Below, piece after piece: positions 46,993-58,425 of a DNA stretch of 64,000 nucleotides. The notes under the pieces are model-generated. The model ran no database searches and was not told the DNA's origin. It was given only the letters and a program-made list of their open reading frames with translations. This DNA is from Perilla frutescens (lineage: Eukaryota > Streptophyta > Magnoliopsida > Lamiales > Lamiaceae). Numbering within the stretch: position 1 is the stretch's first letter; every line of letters begins with the position of its first letter. The position numbers and the translations under genes are program-made. Location of the stretch: NCBI GenBank assembly GCA_026008535.1, contig BRKX01000013.1, positions 55,811,726 to 55,875,725 of the forward strand, given 5' to 3'.

Positions 46993-47599
46993 ACCATGGA
47001 AGTACAGCTTGAGAATCACCTCCTCCACTTCACAGCCACCGCGCCACCACCACCGCCATCACATACGTAGCTTCACAAACGCCAGAATCAAATGGGTCCG
47101 TGACCCTTACCTTGACGCCGCCGTACAGAGAGAAAAAAACCTAAAATCCTTGCTATCTCTTAAAAACCTCATCTTCTCTCAGCCATCCCAATCTCTGTTG
47201 CTCTGCACCATCTCTCCTCTAAAACCCCATCTCCGCCTCCCCACCATGGCCGAGAAATTCATCAAGAGTTACCCTTTCATTTTTAAAATCTTCCTACCGC
47301 CAAACAGAACTAATCCCTCCTCCCACGTAAAGATCATCCCCAAAGCTCTCTCCATCCACTACGATGAAATTCTACAGCTCAATATGTCGCGTTACCAGAA
47401 CGACGTTGTCCGGAGGTTAGCGAAGCTCTTGATGATCGCGCGATCTGGAAAGCTTTCTGCATTTGATTGATATGTTCAAATACGACTTGGGATTGCCTCA
47501 TGATTATTTACTCACATTGCTGCCTGAATTCCCAGATTATTTCCAGATTTATGATATGAGTTTTAGGGATCCGTGATTCTCGAGCTGTACTTCCATGGT

Positions 47600-47630
<31 letters not shown>

Positions 47631-47859
47631 AGGGGTAGAGAGAGACGAGTTTAATTGATTTGGGTCATTTAATTTTTTTTTTGCAAATACAAAACGACGT
47701 CGTTTTGTTTGTTCACAAACGGCCGTTAGTGGGGGGTGTGACGGAGGGGCTTGATTGAGCCCTCAATAAAAATTCAGGGGCTCAATCGAGACAAAAAATA
47801 ATTCGAGGGCCTATTTGTTCCCCCCAAATAAGTACAGGGGCCTATTTGGCCCTTAACCC
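46668..47859 (+). mobile_element. Pack-MULE-like element 1 carrying a PORR gene fragment
   Basis: 1192 bp with long terminal inverted repeats starting GGGTTAAGGGCCAAATAGGC at both ends. The arms run about 330 bp and include 'aaaacgacgtcgtttt', a perfect palindrome, near their inner part. TTTATATATG flanks both sides (46658-46667 and 47860-47869), in keeping with the 9-10 bp duplications of Mutator-like elements. It encodes no transposase. The interior is a host gene fragment (separate entry), the hallmark of a Pack-MULE. Element 2 begins 28 bp further on. Confidence 0.87.
46996..47572 (+). pseudogene. Captured PORR-domain gene fragment
   Basis: The fragment begins at an ATG (MEVQLENHLLHFTATAPPPP), then shifts frame into ARIKWVRDPYLDAAVQREKN, LKSLLSLKNLIF, KFIKSYPFIFKIFLPPN and VVRRLAKLLMIARSGKLSA. 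It shifts again into LHLIDMFKYDLGLPHDYLLT and LLPEFPDYFQIYDM. This is the first half of a plant organelle RNA recognition (PORR) protein, a family that assists intron splicing in mitochondria or plastids. The C-terminal half is missing and at least two frameshifts exist, so no working protein is expected. GC content is visibly higher than in the surroundings. Confidence 0.88.
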
Positions 47860-47887
47860 TTTATATATGTATAGATAAATATATATA

Positions 47888-49041
47888 GGGTTAAGGGTCA
47901 AATAGGCCCCTGTACTTATTTGGGGGGAACAAATAGCCCCTCGAACTATTTTTTGTCTCGATTGAGCCCCTAAATTTTTATTGAGGGCTCAATCAAGCCC
48001 CTTCGTTACACCCCTCACTAACGGACGTTAGGGTTTGGTCAAAACGACGCCGTTTTGATTCTGCTAAAAAAAAATTAAATATTTTTTTTAAAATTTCTTG
48101 TGTTTTACAATTTTCTTTTCCTTTTTTATTTTTTCTGTTTTTTCATGTTTTTCAATCAAAATCCCAACCAACAAAAAGAAATCAAAAACACAATTTGCAG
48201 CAAAAATTTGGGGGAAAAAACTCCGATCAATCGAGAAGATGACCAATCAAAAACACAAAACCCCACAAATCCATTTGTCCGGAGAGTTTCTACCGGAGAT
48301 CGGCCAACTGTCCAATCTCGAAATTCTCTCTTCTCCGTCGTGTTCGTTCAACGACCCTCTCCCGGAAACGTTATCAAAACTTGAGTCATTGAGCAAACTC
48401 GATCTCTCCTACAATCCGCTACAGTGTTCAATTCCAAGGAATATCCGAGAATTGCAAAATTTGACGGTATTCAATCTTATCTACGCGGAGCTTAATGGAA
48501 GCATACCCTCGAAGATAGGGAAATGCAGAAACTTGAGAGTGTTGCTGCTCTCATTCAATTCTCTCTCTGGAGTTCTGCCTAAGGAGCTTTCAGAGCTGCC
48601 CGTTTTGATGACATTTTCTGCTGAGAAGAATCAGCTCTCCGGCGCATTTGGTTTAGGAAATGGATGCTGATCGATTGATTGGAGTTTTTTTCCCCCAAAT
48701 TTTTGCTGCAGATCACGACCTTGAATTTGTGGGGTTTTGTGTTTTTGATTTCTTTTTGTTGGTTGGGATTTTGATGGAAGAACATGAAAGAACATAAAAA
48801 ATAAAAAAGGAAAAGAAAATTGTAAAAGCAAGAAATTTAAAAAATATATTTAATTTTTTTTGGGGCAGAATCAAAACGACGTCGTTTTGAATCAAGACTA
48901 ACGGCCGTTAGTGAGGAGTGTGACGGAGGGGCTTGATTGAGCCCTCAATAAAAATTCAGGGGCTCAATCGAGACAAAAAATAGTTCGAGGGACTATTTGT
49001 TCTCCCCAAATAAGTATAGGGGCCTATTTGGCCCTTAACCC
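47888..49041 (+). mobile_element. Pack-MULE-like element 2 carrying an LRR receptor fragment
   Basis: 1154 bp with the same type of long inverted ends as element 1 (GGGTTAAGGGTCAAATAGGC and, at the right, GGGTTAAGGGCCAAATAGGC in reverse complement). ATATATATA flanks it on both sides (47879-47887 and 49042-49050). The arms carry the AAAACGACG(T/C)CGTTTT palindrome. The inverted similarity goes beyond the terminal repeats, to about 48240 on the left and 48660 on the right. It encodes no transposase. Confidence 0.86.
48239..48670 (+). pseudogene. Captured LRR fragment resembling the EMS1 receptor kinase
   Basis: An open frame, possibly from ATG 48239, encodes several LRR units: LSGEFLPEIGQLSNLEIL, LPETLSKLESLSKLDLSYNP, LQCSIPRNIRELQNL, LNGSIPSKIGKCRNLRVLLL, SFNSLSGVLPKELSEL and FSAEKNQLSGAFG. 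The combination of LSYNPL.CSIP and FSAE.NQLSG is what I know from EMS1/EXS, the receptor kinase that specifies anther tapetum; the assignment to that subfamily is from memory. The fragment lacks signal peptide, membrane segment and kinase domain. The frame is open for at least 140 codons, which may be chance or recent capture. Confidence 0.8.
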
Positions 49042-49517
49042 ATATATATACTAATTAAATGAATATACTTTAAAATTTAAAGAGTGTCATATAAAAATAG
49101 TCAAATTATATATGAAAGTACATTACAATAAAAAAATTACACAATTATGGAATTTCATTATAAATTTTGTAATACTTATCATATACAATATTTTTAATAA
49201 AAGTGTTATCAACATCGTCACCATTACTTATTATGATTTTGAAACTCATTGATTTGTAATTCATAAAAAAATAGAAATATTACCATGACAAAAAATTGAA
49301 TTTTTCTAAAAAAGCAGCAACATAATTACATCTTTCATTTTTGTAAATGAACAACATTAGAAAGAGAAATATCGAGACAAGTAATTATTGTGTTATTTAT
49401 GATATTTTATTTTTTTAAAAATAAACATAGAAATAAAACATATAAAATCATAGTAAGATGATTAATATATTTTATATGTTATAATAAATAAAGATGTGGA
49501 ACATATTTTGAGTGAAT

Positions 49518-49631
<114 letters not shown>

Positions 49632-51323
49632 ATGAAATAAATTTTTATCTTATATATTTTCATTGTGCATTTATTATATTATTTGTATAATTTGAAAGTT
49701 TTGCAGACTCATAATATCATAATAGCTATGAAGAACTAATTATTATTTTTATAGTCCTTACAGCTTGTATTACTTTTTAATCACAAACTTAAAATTATGA
49801 GTACCAAAATTTTGAAATTATTCAATATAATTTTGTTACGAAAACTATTCAAGCTCAAACATTAATATATTGTAATTGTTGTGAGCAAAGACTTTTCACT
49901 ATTATAATATGTTGAATAAAATATATTAAAATTTAATTAAAATATAAACTATCATATTGAAATGTTCTATAATAATATTATTTAGTTGTAGGACAATATC
50001 TAACATATAAATTCGATAAAAGGAAGTAAAATTTAAATGAAATAATTGGATAAAAGGATGAAAAAAAAGCACTAAAGAAGAGGAATAATTGGATAATTCT
50101 AATTACATCATATTGTCGAAGTAATACGGCTTTGGTGTTGAGTCAACTTGTTAGATATAATATTTTGTGGTTAAAACATCTTTATAAAATTTTCCCTAAC
50201 AAAAAATAAAAATAAAAATATGACTCATAAATCATAATACATGAAATTAGATTGGACCAAATATTATCGAGTTTATTAAGAGACTTAGAGCATATCTATA
50301 ATTAGCGATTACGGATAGTTATCAAAAGTAAAAACATTTGGGATCCCATTATATTTTTTGATTTTGCATATACATTATTCGATACAAGTTTAAGTATACG
50401 AAATGTCTCAATCATAAATTCGATACCATTATATTTTTTGATTTTGCATACCTTTAAAGATATGGAAGATCAATAGTGACATGAAATATATACGGGCTAG
50501 TCTCCTATTAGACTGATCACCGGATCTCAATTCCTTAGATGAGTTTTATTTGACGCAGAAGATGATCCTCCTTTTCATTATTTCTTCTCTTTTTAATTCT
50601 TCTTTTTCAATGGTCTCCCCTCCCATTTTTCCATTTACAAATATATATATTTATTTTTTTTATCCCGCGTCTCACGCTGTGCACTCATTCGACACTAATG
50701 CGTGGACTCGTGCACTATGATTCATGATTAATATTTTTGAAATAAATGTACATTCTAAAATTGAATTAGTAAACCCTAAAGTTAAAATGAATATAATTAA
50801 CATGCGGGCGCATGCATTGTACTCAAGACAAAATAATAATTTGAAAAAAAAAAGTGGTTAGGCGTGTGAGATATTTGACCCGTCTAATGGAATGTGATCA
50901 TTTAGACCATTACATAAAAGCATTTGTCATTAAGAAATATAGATAACTAGTGAGCGACTTCTCTCACATTATTCCGTTTAAATTAAGGGTTAATTGTAAA
51001 ATTTAACACAACGTTTATACCATTTTACAATTTTCACACAACGTTTAAAAGTTTGCAATGCATATCACAACCTTTAATATTTTTACAATTGTAACATCCC
51101 CAATATTATTCTGGCATAAAACGATGTTTTATAGAGATGAAATTGATGGAGAATCTTATTGTATATAGTAAATCTATATAACGACGTCGTTTAGGTAGTC
51201 GAAAATAGTTGTACATGTGGATTACAAATCGAACACGTACGATAAACTAATGGTTGTATATATGTGTATACGATGTTGAATTTTTACATTGATGATCATT
51301 TAAAGAAAAAAAATAAGTTGTCA

Positions 51324-51359
<36 letters not shown>

Positions 51360-51447
51360 CAATATAATAATTTTCTTTTAATTTGTTTTCCAATCAATTA
51401 ACCATATCCCACAATCACGTAAAGCAACAATAATAAACTCGATCCAA

Positions 51448-51484
<37 letters not shown>

Positions 51485-51592
51485 GAGACACCAATATACA
51501 TACAGTAATAACTTAGTGTGGTTTTATTTATTGATAGAATAATAAAATATAATTGTTGGGAAAAAAGAGGAGGAGTAGCAAATTAATGATAT
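49632..51592. other. AT-rich spacer, no gene seen
   Basis: (TA)n runs at about 51328-51356 and 51451-51480. A MITE-like start 'gggttaattgtaaaatttaa' lies near 50995. Nothing else can be supported. Confidence 0.45.
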
Positions 51593-52249
51593 TCAACAAT
51601 CAAATTCGCAGACGCACAATTTGATTGCACCAACTTTATCACAGCCCGCTTGAGGGTTAGCATTTGCATGATCCGAAAGGCACTTATATTTGCAACATGG
51701 TTCACCACAAACTCCTCCCCCACAACAATTTTTTTCACCACAAAAACCATATCCACTTTGGCATCTTTTAGCAATTCCCAATTCAGCTACTGCACCAATA
51801 TATACATATATATATATATATATATATTCATTAAAATTAATTACCCCTCGGCGATATATGTATATGTATTGGATACCAAGAAAACAATCGTAGAAATCGA
51901 CTTATTAAATTATGTTGGGCTTTAGTTTCAAAAATAATTTATTTTTTCAAAATTAACGAAACAATACTCACTTTGTCAAAAGTTATGCAAATTTAACATT
52001 TGATCAAATTCCGGCCTGAAATCCGTATGTAATTGATTGTGTTTTAATATTATTATGTCCCCAACAACGTAAAAAGATCATTCAATCAAAAAATCTTAAA
52101 ATACACTCAATTACGTAAGATTTTCAGGTCATAAAATTGATCAAATGTTATATTTTAAAAAAAAATAAAAAAAGAAAAACATGTATTAATTTACCTGAGG
52201 CGAAAGTAAGGATTAATAGAATGCAAATGGATGGATTAATTGAAGCCAT
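51593..52249 (-). CDS. Small secreted cysteine-rich peptide
   Basis: Two exons, 52195-52249 and 51593-51789 (55+197 nt), encode 83 aa. Exon 1 is a hydrophobic signal peptide (MASINPSICILLILTFAS), and the single phase-1 intron sits right after it, the arrangement typical of plant defensin-like and other cysteine-rich peptides. The mature part has 12 cysteines in about 60 residues: RCQSGYGFCGEKNCC, GGGVCGEPCCKYKC, then a Cys-free stretch LSDHANANPQAG, and CDKVGAIKLCVCEFDC at the end. The spacing does not match the classical 8-Cys defensin pattern I know, nor plain hevein. Likely apoplastic, with a defence or signalling role as inference only. The acceptor and donor are both consensus. Confidence 0.85.
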
Positions 52250-52610
52250 TTTTCCCAATCAGTAGCTGCCTTGTGCTATAGAATTCAAATATAATTATAT
52301 TTACACACACTACTGTCATGTATATATAGGTACTGACCAAATAAATGGTTAGCATATTCTTCTTTCTACCTTGAGATTTGTGACACTTTTCATTATTACC
52401 CTTTTCCCACTTACAAACATATACATATGGATTATATTTTAAATATTTCGATTGTAATATGTAGGGAAAGTATATATATGTGTAATATATATTTGTATCT
52501 TCGTATTGATAGTTGCTTTCCCAAAATTTTATAATGAATAAACAGAAAACCTTGGGATGTTTTGCTTTTATTTCTAACTTCAATTTTTAATTAATTTTCA
52601 GTACATATTT

Positions 52611-54701
52611 GCAATTCAATTTATAATGTGATAAACTGTGATTTTACACTAGTAACTGTGTTGTTTAGTTTTGTATTTTATAGGATTTACTCGTGTCTCT
52701 ATTTCAGTTTATTCCGTTTTCACTTATTTTTAGAGTTTGGGTATTTTGACTATTTTATGTATGATTAAGTCCCAAATAATGCTGTGATTTTGGTTGGTGA
52801 GCAATGCATTCATAAATTGACAAATTACACTTTATTTTTCATATTTTATACGATGTCACTTTTTTATCATTGTGAATGATTTTATTACCAAATATACTGT
52901 GATATGAAATTGAGCTTGGTGAGAGCTTTAAGAAGTTAGAGAATCGAGTTAGGAGTATAGTGTAAAAAGAATTAGCACGGCGCTAAGATTAAAGATAGAA
53001 CAAACGACATGAGATTGAAGAAGTTTGCACAGATTTGGGCATATGTTTTACATACCATAGCTTCCTTAATTTCTTTCTTGTTTTATATACTATAATGTTT
53101 TATTTAATTTCTTTTGATTTTGAAAGAGATATGAGTAGCTAATCATTTTGTGATTATAAGATTATGAGTAATTACTTGGATTTCACGTTTTTATAATTAA
53201 TTGACTTTGTTCATTTACTTTATTTATTTGTGCATCTTGTTTTGAATGATTCATGCACGATTATTTGGCCAATAGTTATTGTATTATAGTTAATTTACTT
53301 GAGTTCAAGAGAAGATGATCATATAAATGAATGCAATACAAGATTGCATGATATGATTTTTACTATCTAGATCGAGTGATTTGTAGATATTATGAAGAGA
53401 AATCAGTCTTTTGTGCTATTAAGAAATTTAATTATTGATTTGAGACCGAGATGTGATATTTGCAATCTAATTTCCTCTTATAACTTAACGGAGAGAGATA
53501 TTATAATTGTATTTGTGACTATTCTTGTAAATACTAGAATTAAAATTGTTTTATTGATTAATTGTTTGCATGAACTCATTTGAATGAAAACAAACCATGG
53601 AACCCACTCCTTTCGTGTGTTTATTTATTTTATTTAATTATTTAAAACCAAAGTTCATATGATTTTCTAAATAAAATGAAACATGCAAATTGAGTACTTA
53701 GTTGCAATATAAATTCAGTCTCAATGGATATATACAATACTTGCTCATCATCATTTACCATAAATTACTCAGTACACATGTGAATTGTTTTTTTTTTTTT
53801 ACTGAAACAAAACAGCGAATAACTATAATAAACCCTACTTGAGTGTGATGAACTATAAATTAAACTAAAATATGAGAAATTGAAAATGAGATTAAACCAA
53901 ATGTGCAACATAATATGGTGATTAATCGAAAATTGAGGTTGATTAAATGGTAGGGATTGATTCCCATATCAGTTCCTCTGTATCAACTCGTGTTACATAT
54001 TTTGTGCCATAATTTTTTTTAAAATTTTGGTAGTACATTCTAATTGGAGCGGGATGAATCCTATATAAAAATTTGAAGTTAAAAATCATATAAATTGAAA
54101 TAAAAAAAATTAAAAAAATATATAAATTTGACATAGAAGATGTAACATAGAATGTCATAGGTAAGGAGGTCAATTGGGCAACCCGATTGATCTCGCGTCA
54201 GCTCTATCACGTTGTCGGGCTATTTAGTTTGGACTAATTCAGAATATATTTTATTTGAGTTGAAAATTATTATCCATAACCCTAATCTTCGGTTTTCGAG
54301 CTAATCCATGTCGGGCTAGAAAGTTTATGAAAAAACTAAAGACGACCGCCCAAGCCCTCTCGTAAAACAGAAGACATGGACAAGATGGAATGGACCTAGC
54401 ACCTCCATCTATTGTAAAAGTCACATGCAATTCACCCGACAATCACTAGCCTAGCTCACATCTCTATATAAATAGAGGATGCATTCCCACTCAAAAATAA
54501 ATCGAGTAACCAACGAGAAGCAAAGAGAGCATATACTTTTAGAATTAATTCTATTTTTATGTACTGTTCAAGAAGCTCAAATTCTCTTGTAAGCCTTCAA
54601 TATTTGATATAGTTCTACACTGAAATCAACACATGCTGATATAGAGGCATGCAACCCTAGTATCTAATCCAATCCGATACGGTAATATAATTCAAATTTC
54701 C

Positions 54702-54764
<63 letters not shown>

Positions 54765-54777
54765 CCATGCAGCATTG
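52611..54777. repeat. 2.2-kb direct duplication, left unit
   Basis: It begins 'gcaattcaatttataatgtg' and repeats at 54818 with an offset of 2207 bp. The match continues for most of the unit, to the CT microsatellite at 54707-54764. At about 54330-54540 this unit has a unique insert containing a TATA-box-like 'ctctatataaatagagg' (54463-54479). A 63-aa frame at 53392-53583 is also in the other copy but resembles no known protein. Confidence 0.85.
54707..54764. repeat. (CT)n(CA)n compound microsatellite
   Basis: CT run followed by CA run at the end of the left duplication unit. Confidence 0.93.
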
Positions 54778-54817
54778 AAACTAACAAACTAAGAATGGAA
54801 ACACATATCAAAATCTG

Positions 54818-57029
54818 CAATTCAATTTATAATGTGATAAACTGTGATTTTACATTAGTAACTGCGTTGTTTTGTTTTGTATTTTATAGGATTTACTCGT
54901 GTCTCTATTTCAGTTTATTCAGTTTTCACTTATTTTTGGAGTTTGGGTATTTTGACTATTTTATGTATGACTAAGTCCCAAATAATGCTGTGATTTTGGT
55001 TGGTGAGCAATGCATTCATAAATTGACAAGTTACACTTTATTTTTCATATTTTATATGATGTCACTTTTTTATCATTGTGAATGATTTTATTGCCAAATA
55101 TACTGTGAATGAAATTGAGCTTGGTGAGAGCTTTAAGAAGTTAGAGAATCGAGTTAGGAGTATTGTGTAAAAAGAAGTGGTCAAGTGTACTTAGCGGAGA
55201 CAATTAGCACGGCGCTAAGATTAAAGATAGAACAGACGACATGAGATTGAAGAAGTTTGCACGAATTTGGGCATATGTTTTACATACCATAGCTTCCTTA
55301 ATTTCTTTCTTGTTTTATATACTATAATATTTTATTTAATTTCTTTTGATTTTGAAAGAGATATGAGTAGCTAATCATTTTGTGATTATAAGATTATGAG
55401 TAATTACTTGGATTTCACGTTTTAATAATTAATTGATTTTGTTCATTTACTTTATTTATTTGTGCATCTTGTTTTGAATGATTCATGCACAATTATTTGG
55501 CCAATAGTTATTGCATTATAGTTAATTTACTTGAGTTCAAGAGAAGATGATCATATAAATGAATGCAATACAAGATTGCATGATATGATTTTTACTAGCT
55601 AGATCGAGTGATTTGTAGATATTATGAAGAGAAACCAGTCTTTTGTGCTATTAAGAAATTTAATTGTTGATTTGAGACCGAGATGTGATATTTGCAATCT
55701 AATTTCCTCTTATAAGTTAATCGAGAGAGATATTATAATTGTATTTGTGACTGCTCTTGTAAATACTAGAATTAAAATTGTTTTATTGATTAATTGTTTG
55801 CATGAATTCATTTGAATGAAAACAAACCATGGAACCCACTCCTATCTTGATTTTCTTCAGTATCATTTGTGATGGCTTTCGTGTGTTTATTTATTTTATT
55901 TAATTATTTAAAACCAAAGTTCTAATGATTTTCTAAATAAAATGAAACGTGCAAATTGAGTACTTAGTTTCAATATAAATTCAGTCTCAATGGATACGAT
56001 ACTTGCTCATAATCATTTACCATAAATTACTAGTACACTTGTGAGTTGGTTTTTTTTTTTTTACTGAAATAAAACACCGAACAACTATAATAAACCCTAC
56101 ATGAGTGTGATGAACCATAAATTAAACTGAAATATGAAAAATTGAATATGAGATTAAACCAAACGTGCAATATAATATGGTGATTAATCAAAAATTGAAG
56201 TTGATTAAATGGTAGGGATTGATTCCCATATCAGTTCCTCTGTGTCAACTCGTGTTACATATTTTGTGCTATAATTTTGTTTTTAATTTTCGTAGTACAT
56301 TCTAATTCTAGCTGGATGCACCCTATATAAAAATTTGAAGTTAAAAATCATATAAACTGAAATAGATTTTTTTAAAAAAATATATAAATTTGACATAGAA
56401 GATGTAACATAGTATGTCATAGGTAAGGACGTCAATTGGGCAGCCCGATTGGTTTCGCGTCAGCTCTATCACGTTGTCGGACTATTTAGTTTGGACTAAT
56501 TCGGATTAGATTTTATTTGGGCTTAAAATTATATCCATAACCCCAACCTTCGGTTTTCGGGCTAACCCATCGGGCTAGAAAGTTTATGAAAAAATATTAA
56601 TATTCATAAATTTGTTAATTCGTGTCGTTTAAACTTCTAATTTTAACAAAATAACAATAAATATGATATAACCCATCACTAATTAATTGAATAAATTATT
56701 TAAGTTTCACCAATTATATTTTTAGTCCTCCAATTAAATTACATCAAATTTAAATTTTTCAATATTTAACCAAATATAAAGATAAACAATAAAAATTCTT
56801 GTTATTCGGGCAAACCCGTTGGGAAAACAATTGATTAGAAGTTTTGATGAAATAACAAACAACTAAAATAAATATTAATTCTATTTATGTACTGTTCAAG
56901 AAGCTCAAATTCTCTTGTAAGCCTTCAATATTTGATATAGTTCTACACTGAAATCAACACATGCTGATATAGAGGCATGCAACCCTAGTATCTAATCCAA
57001 TCCGATACAGTAATATAATTCAAATTTCC

Positions 57030-57068
<39 letters not shown>
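54818..57068. repeat. 2.2-kb direct duplication, right unit
   Basis: It matches 52611-54777 but has a 31-bp or so segment near 55170-55200 ('gtggtcaagtgtacttagcg') missing from the left unit. Between 56590 and 56870 it has AT-rich sequence in place of the promoter-like insert. It ends in a (CT)n run (57032-57067) directly before a short exon-like sequence. Confidence 0.85.
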
Positions 57069-57070
<2 letters not shown>

Positions 57071-57085
57071 AGATTATCATACGCC

Positions 57086-57166
57086 ATGGCGGAGTTATCG
57101 ACTCCATCAAATTTAAAAGCGCGCGTGATTCAAATTACTCTACCAAGTTCGGAGGTAAAGGCGACA
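57086..57166 (+). CDS. Possible first exon of an unrecognised gene
   Basis: ATG at 57086 opens MAELSTPSNLKARVIQITLP then SSEVKATK, followed by a strong donor AAA|GTGAGT at about 57166. It lies just after a pyrimidine-rich (CT)n tract, as many plant 5' UTRs do, but no further exon was found before the LINE at 58426. It may be a gene fragment, an orphan exon or chance. I do not recognise the sequence. Confidence 0.25.
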
Positions 57167-58417
57167 AAGTGAGTCTTCTCTCTCTGCATATTTTTTCCCT
57201 CATTTTTTTATTTTTATTTTTGTGATTTAGTTTAGTTTTAAAATTATTTATTAGGGTTCACCCATCCAGAGTTTTTAATTATATTTAGTATTTAATATTT
57301 AATTTTCAATCAATAATTTATTAAAATGGTTATTTTATAATTTTATTAATTCATTTTTTTTATAAATATTGCCTATAATTATCAATGTTATAATTAAATT
57401 TTAATTTATAATAAATATTATTAAAATTATAAATTTAATAGTGAAACATTAAGTGCAACACCAATAAGTGCATCAAAAAATTTGGACTGATAAAATTAAC
57501 GATTAATTTTCGTATTTAATTTGCTGCATATGTAAAAAGTGAAGAGACCATTTAATTAGTGCAATGAGTTGTTAAAAGAAAAACAGCCCCACGTTTGTTT
57601 CTTGTTATGTGCAAAATGAATTGATGTCTTGTTTATATAACTAAGGTGCAATGGAACATTTTTAGGTCCTTAAAAAATTTTATAATATATTTACCATTTG
57701 ACTAACAAATTAAAGATCCCTGCCAAATCCCTCAAAAAAAAAAAAAAAAAAAGAAAAGAAAAAAAAAAAAACCATTGCAAAGCTTTGTTTACGTAAAATA
57801 ATAAATTATGTATGTCATAACGAGTTAATTAGCACTTGAGATCCCAACTTGTGTGTGCTAATTAACCGTGCACCAAACCTCAAAATTATTACGTTTTTTT
57901 ATTTTTTTTCTTCAATTTTAATTTCTTTAGGTTTAGTATAATTTTAATTTTTTAGGATTTATTCCACCCAATTAGAGTTTATAATTATTTTTTAATATTT
58001 AATTTTGATGTTTTAGTTAATATAATTGATTTTTGGGATTGATTATTCCAAAGGTATATAATTTTTTAAAATTTCAATTTTTAGCAATAAATATTAATTA
58101 TAATTAGTTATAATATAATAAATTTTGATTTATAAAAAATATTATTGACAATATATAATTTTAATGTTGGTACACGATTAACACACAAAGTTGAGACTAG
58201 AGGATCTCTGCTCGTTATTAAGGTCCATAATTTGCATGTACATTAGGCGGGTATCCTAACAAGTTTGTAATTACTATACTCTGATCTCCATACTAACTGA
58301 TCAATTATAACTTCACGCATATATTTAACATTTTAATTATAATCTTTGAATATATATGTGTGTGTGTGTGTTGAACCTTAATTAAAATAAATCTCTCATC
58401 TTTGAATTATCGTAGAC
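57167..58417. other. AT-rich spacer, no gene seen
   Basis: Includes an A-rich run near 57738-57772 and a (TG)n run near 58360. Confidence 0.45.
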
Positions 58418-58425
58418 CTTCAATT

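Noticed and set aside
51583..51774. Alternative minus-strand frame over the cysteine-rich peptide gene
   Set aside because: The other frame joins a signal-peptide exon through consensus splice sites and holds 12 cysteines; this one is its shadow.
53392..53583. 63-aa ORF conserved in both duplication units (also 55624-55815)
   Set aside because: Conservation is explained by the recent 2.2-kb duplication; AT-rich, no recognisable domain, no splice context.
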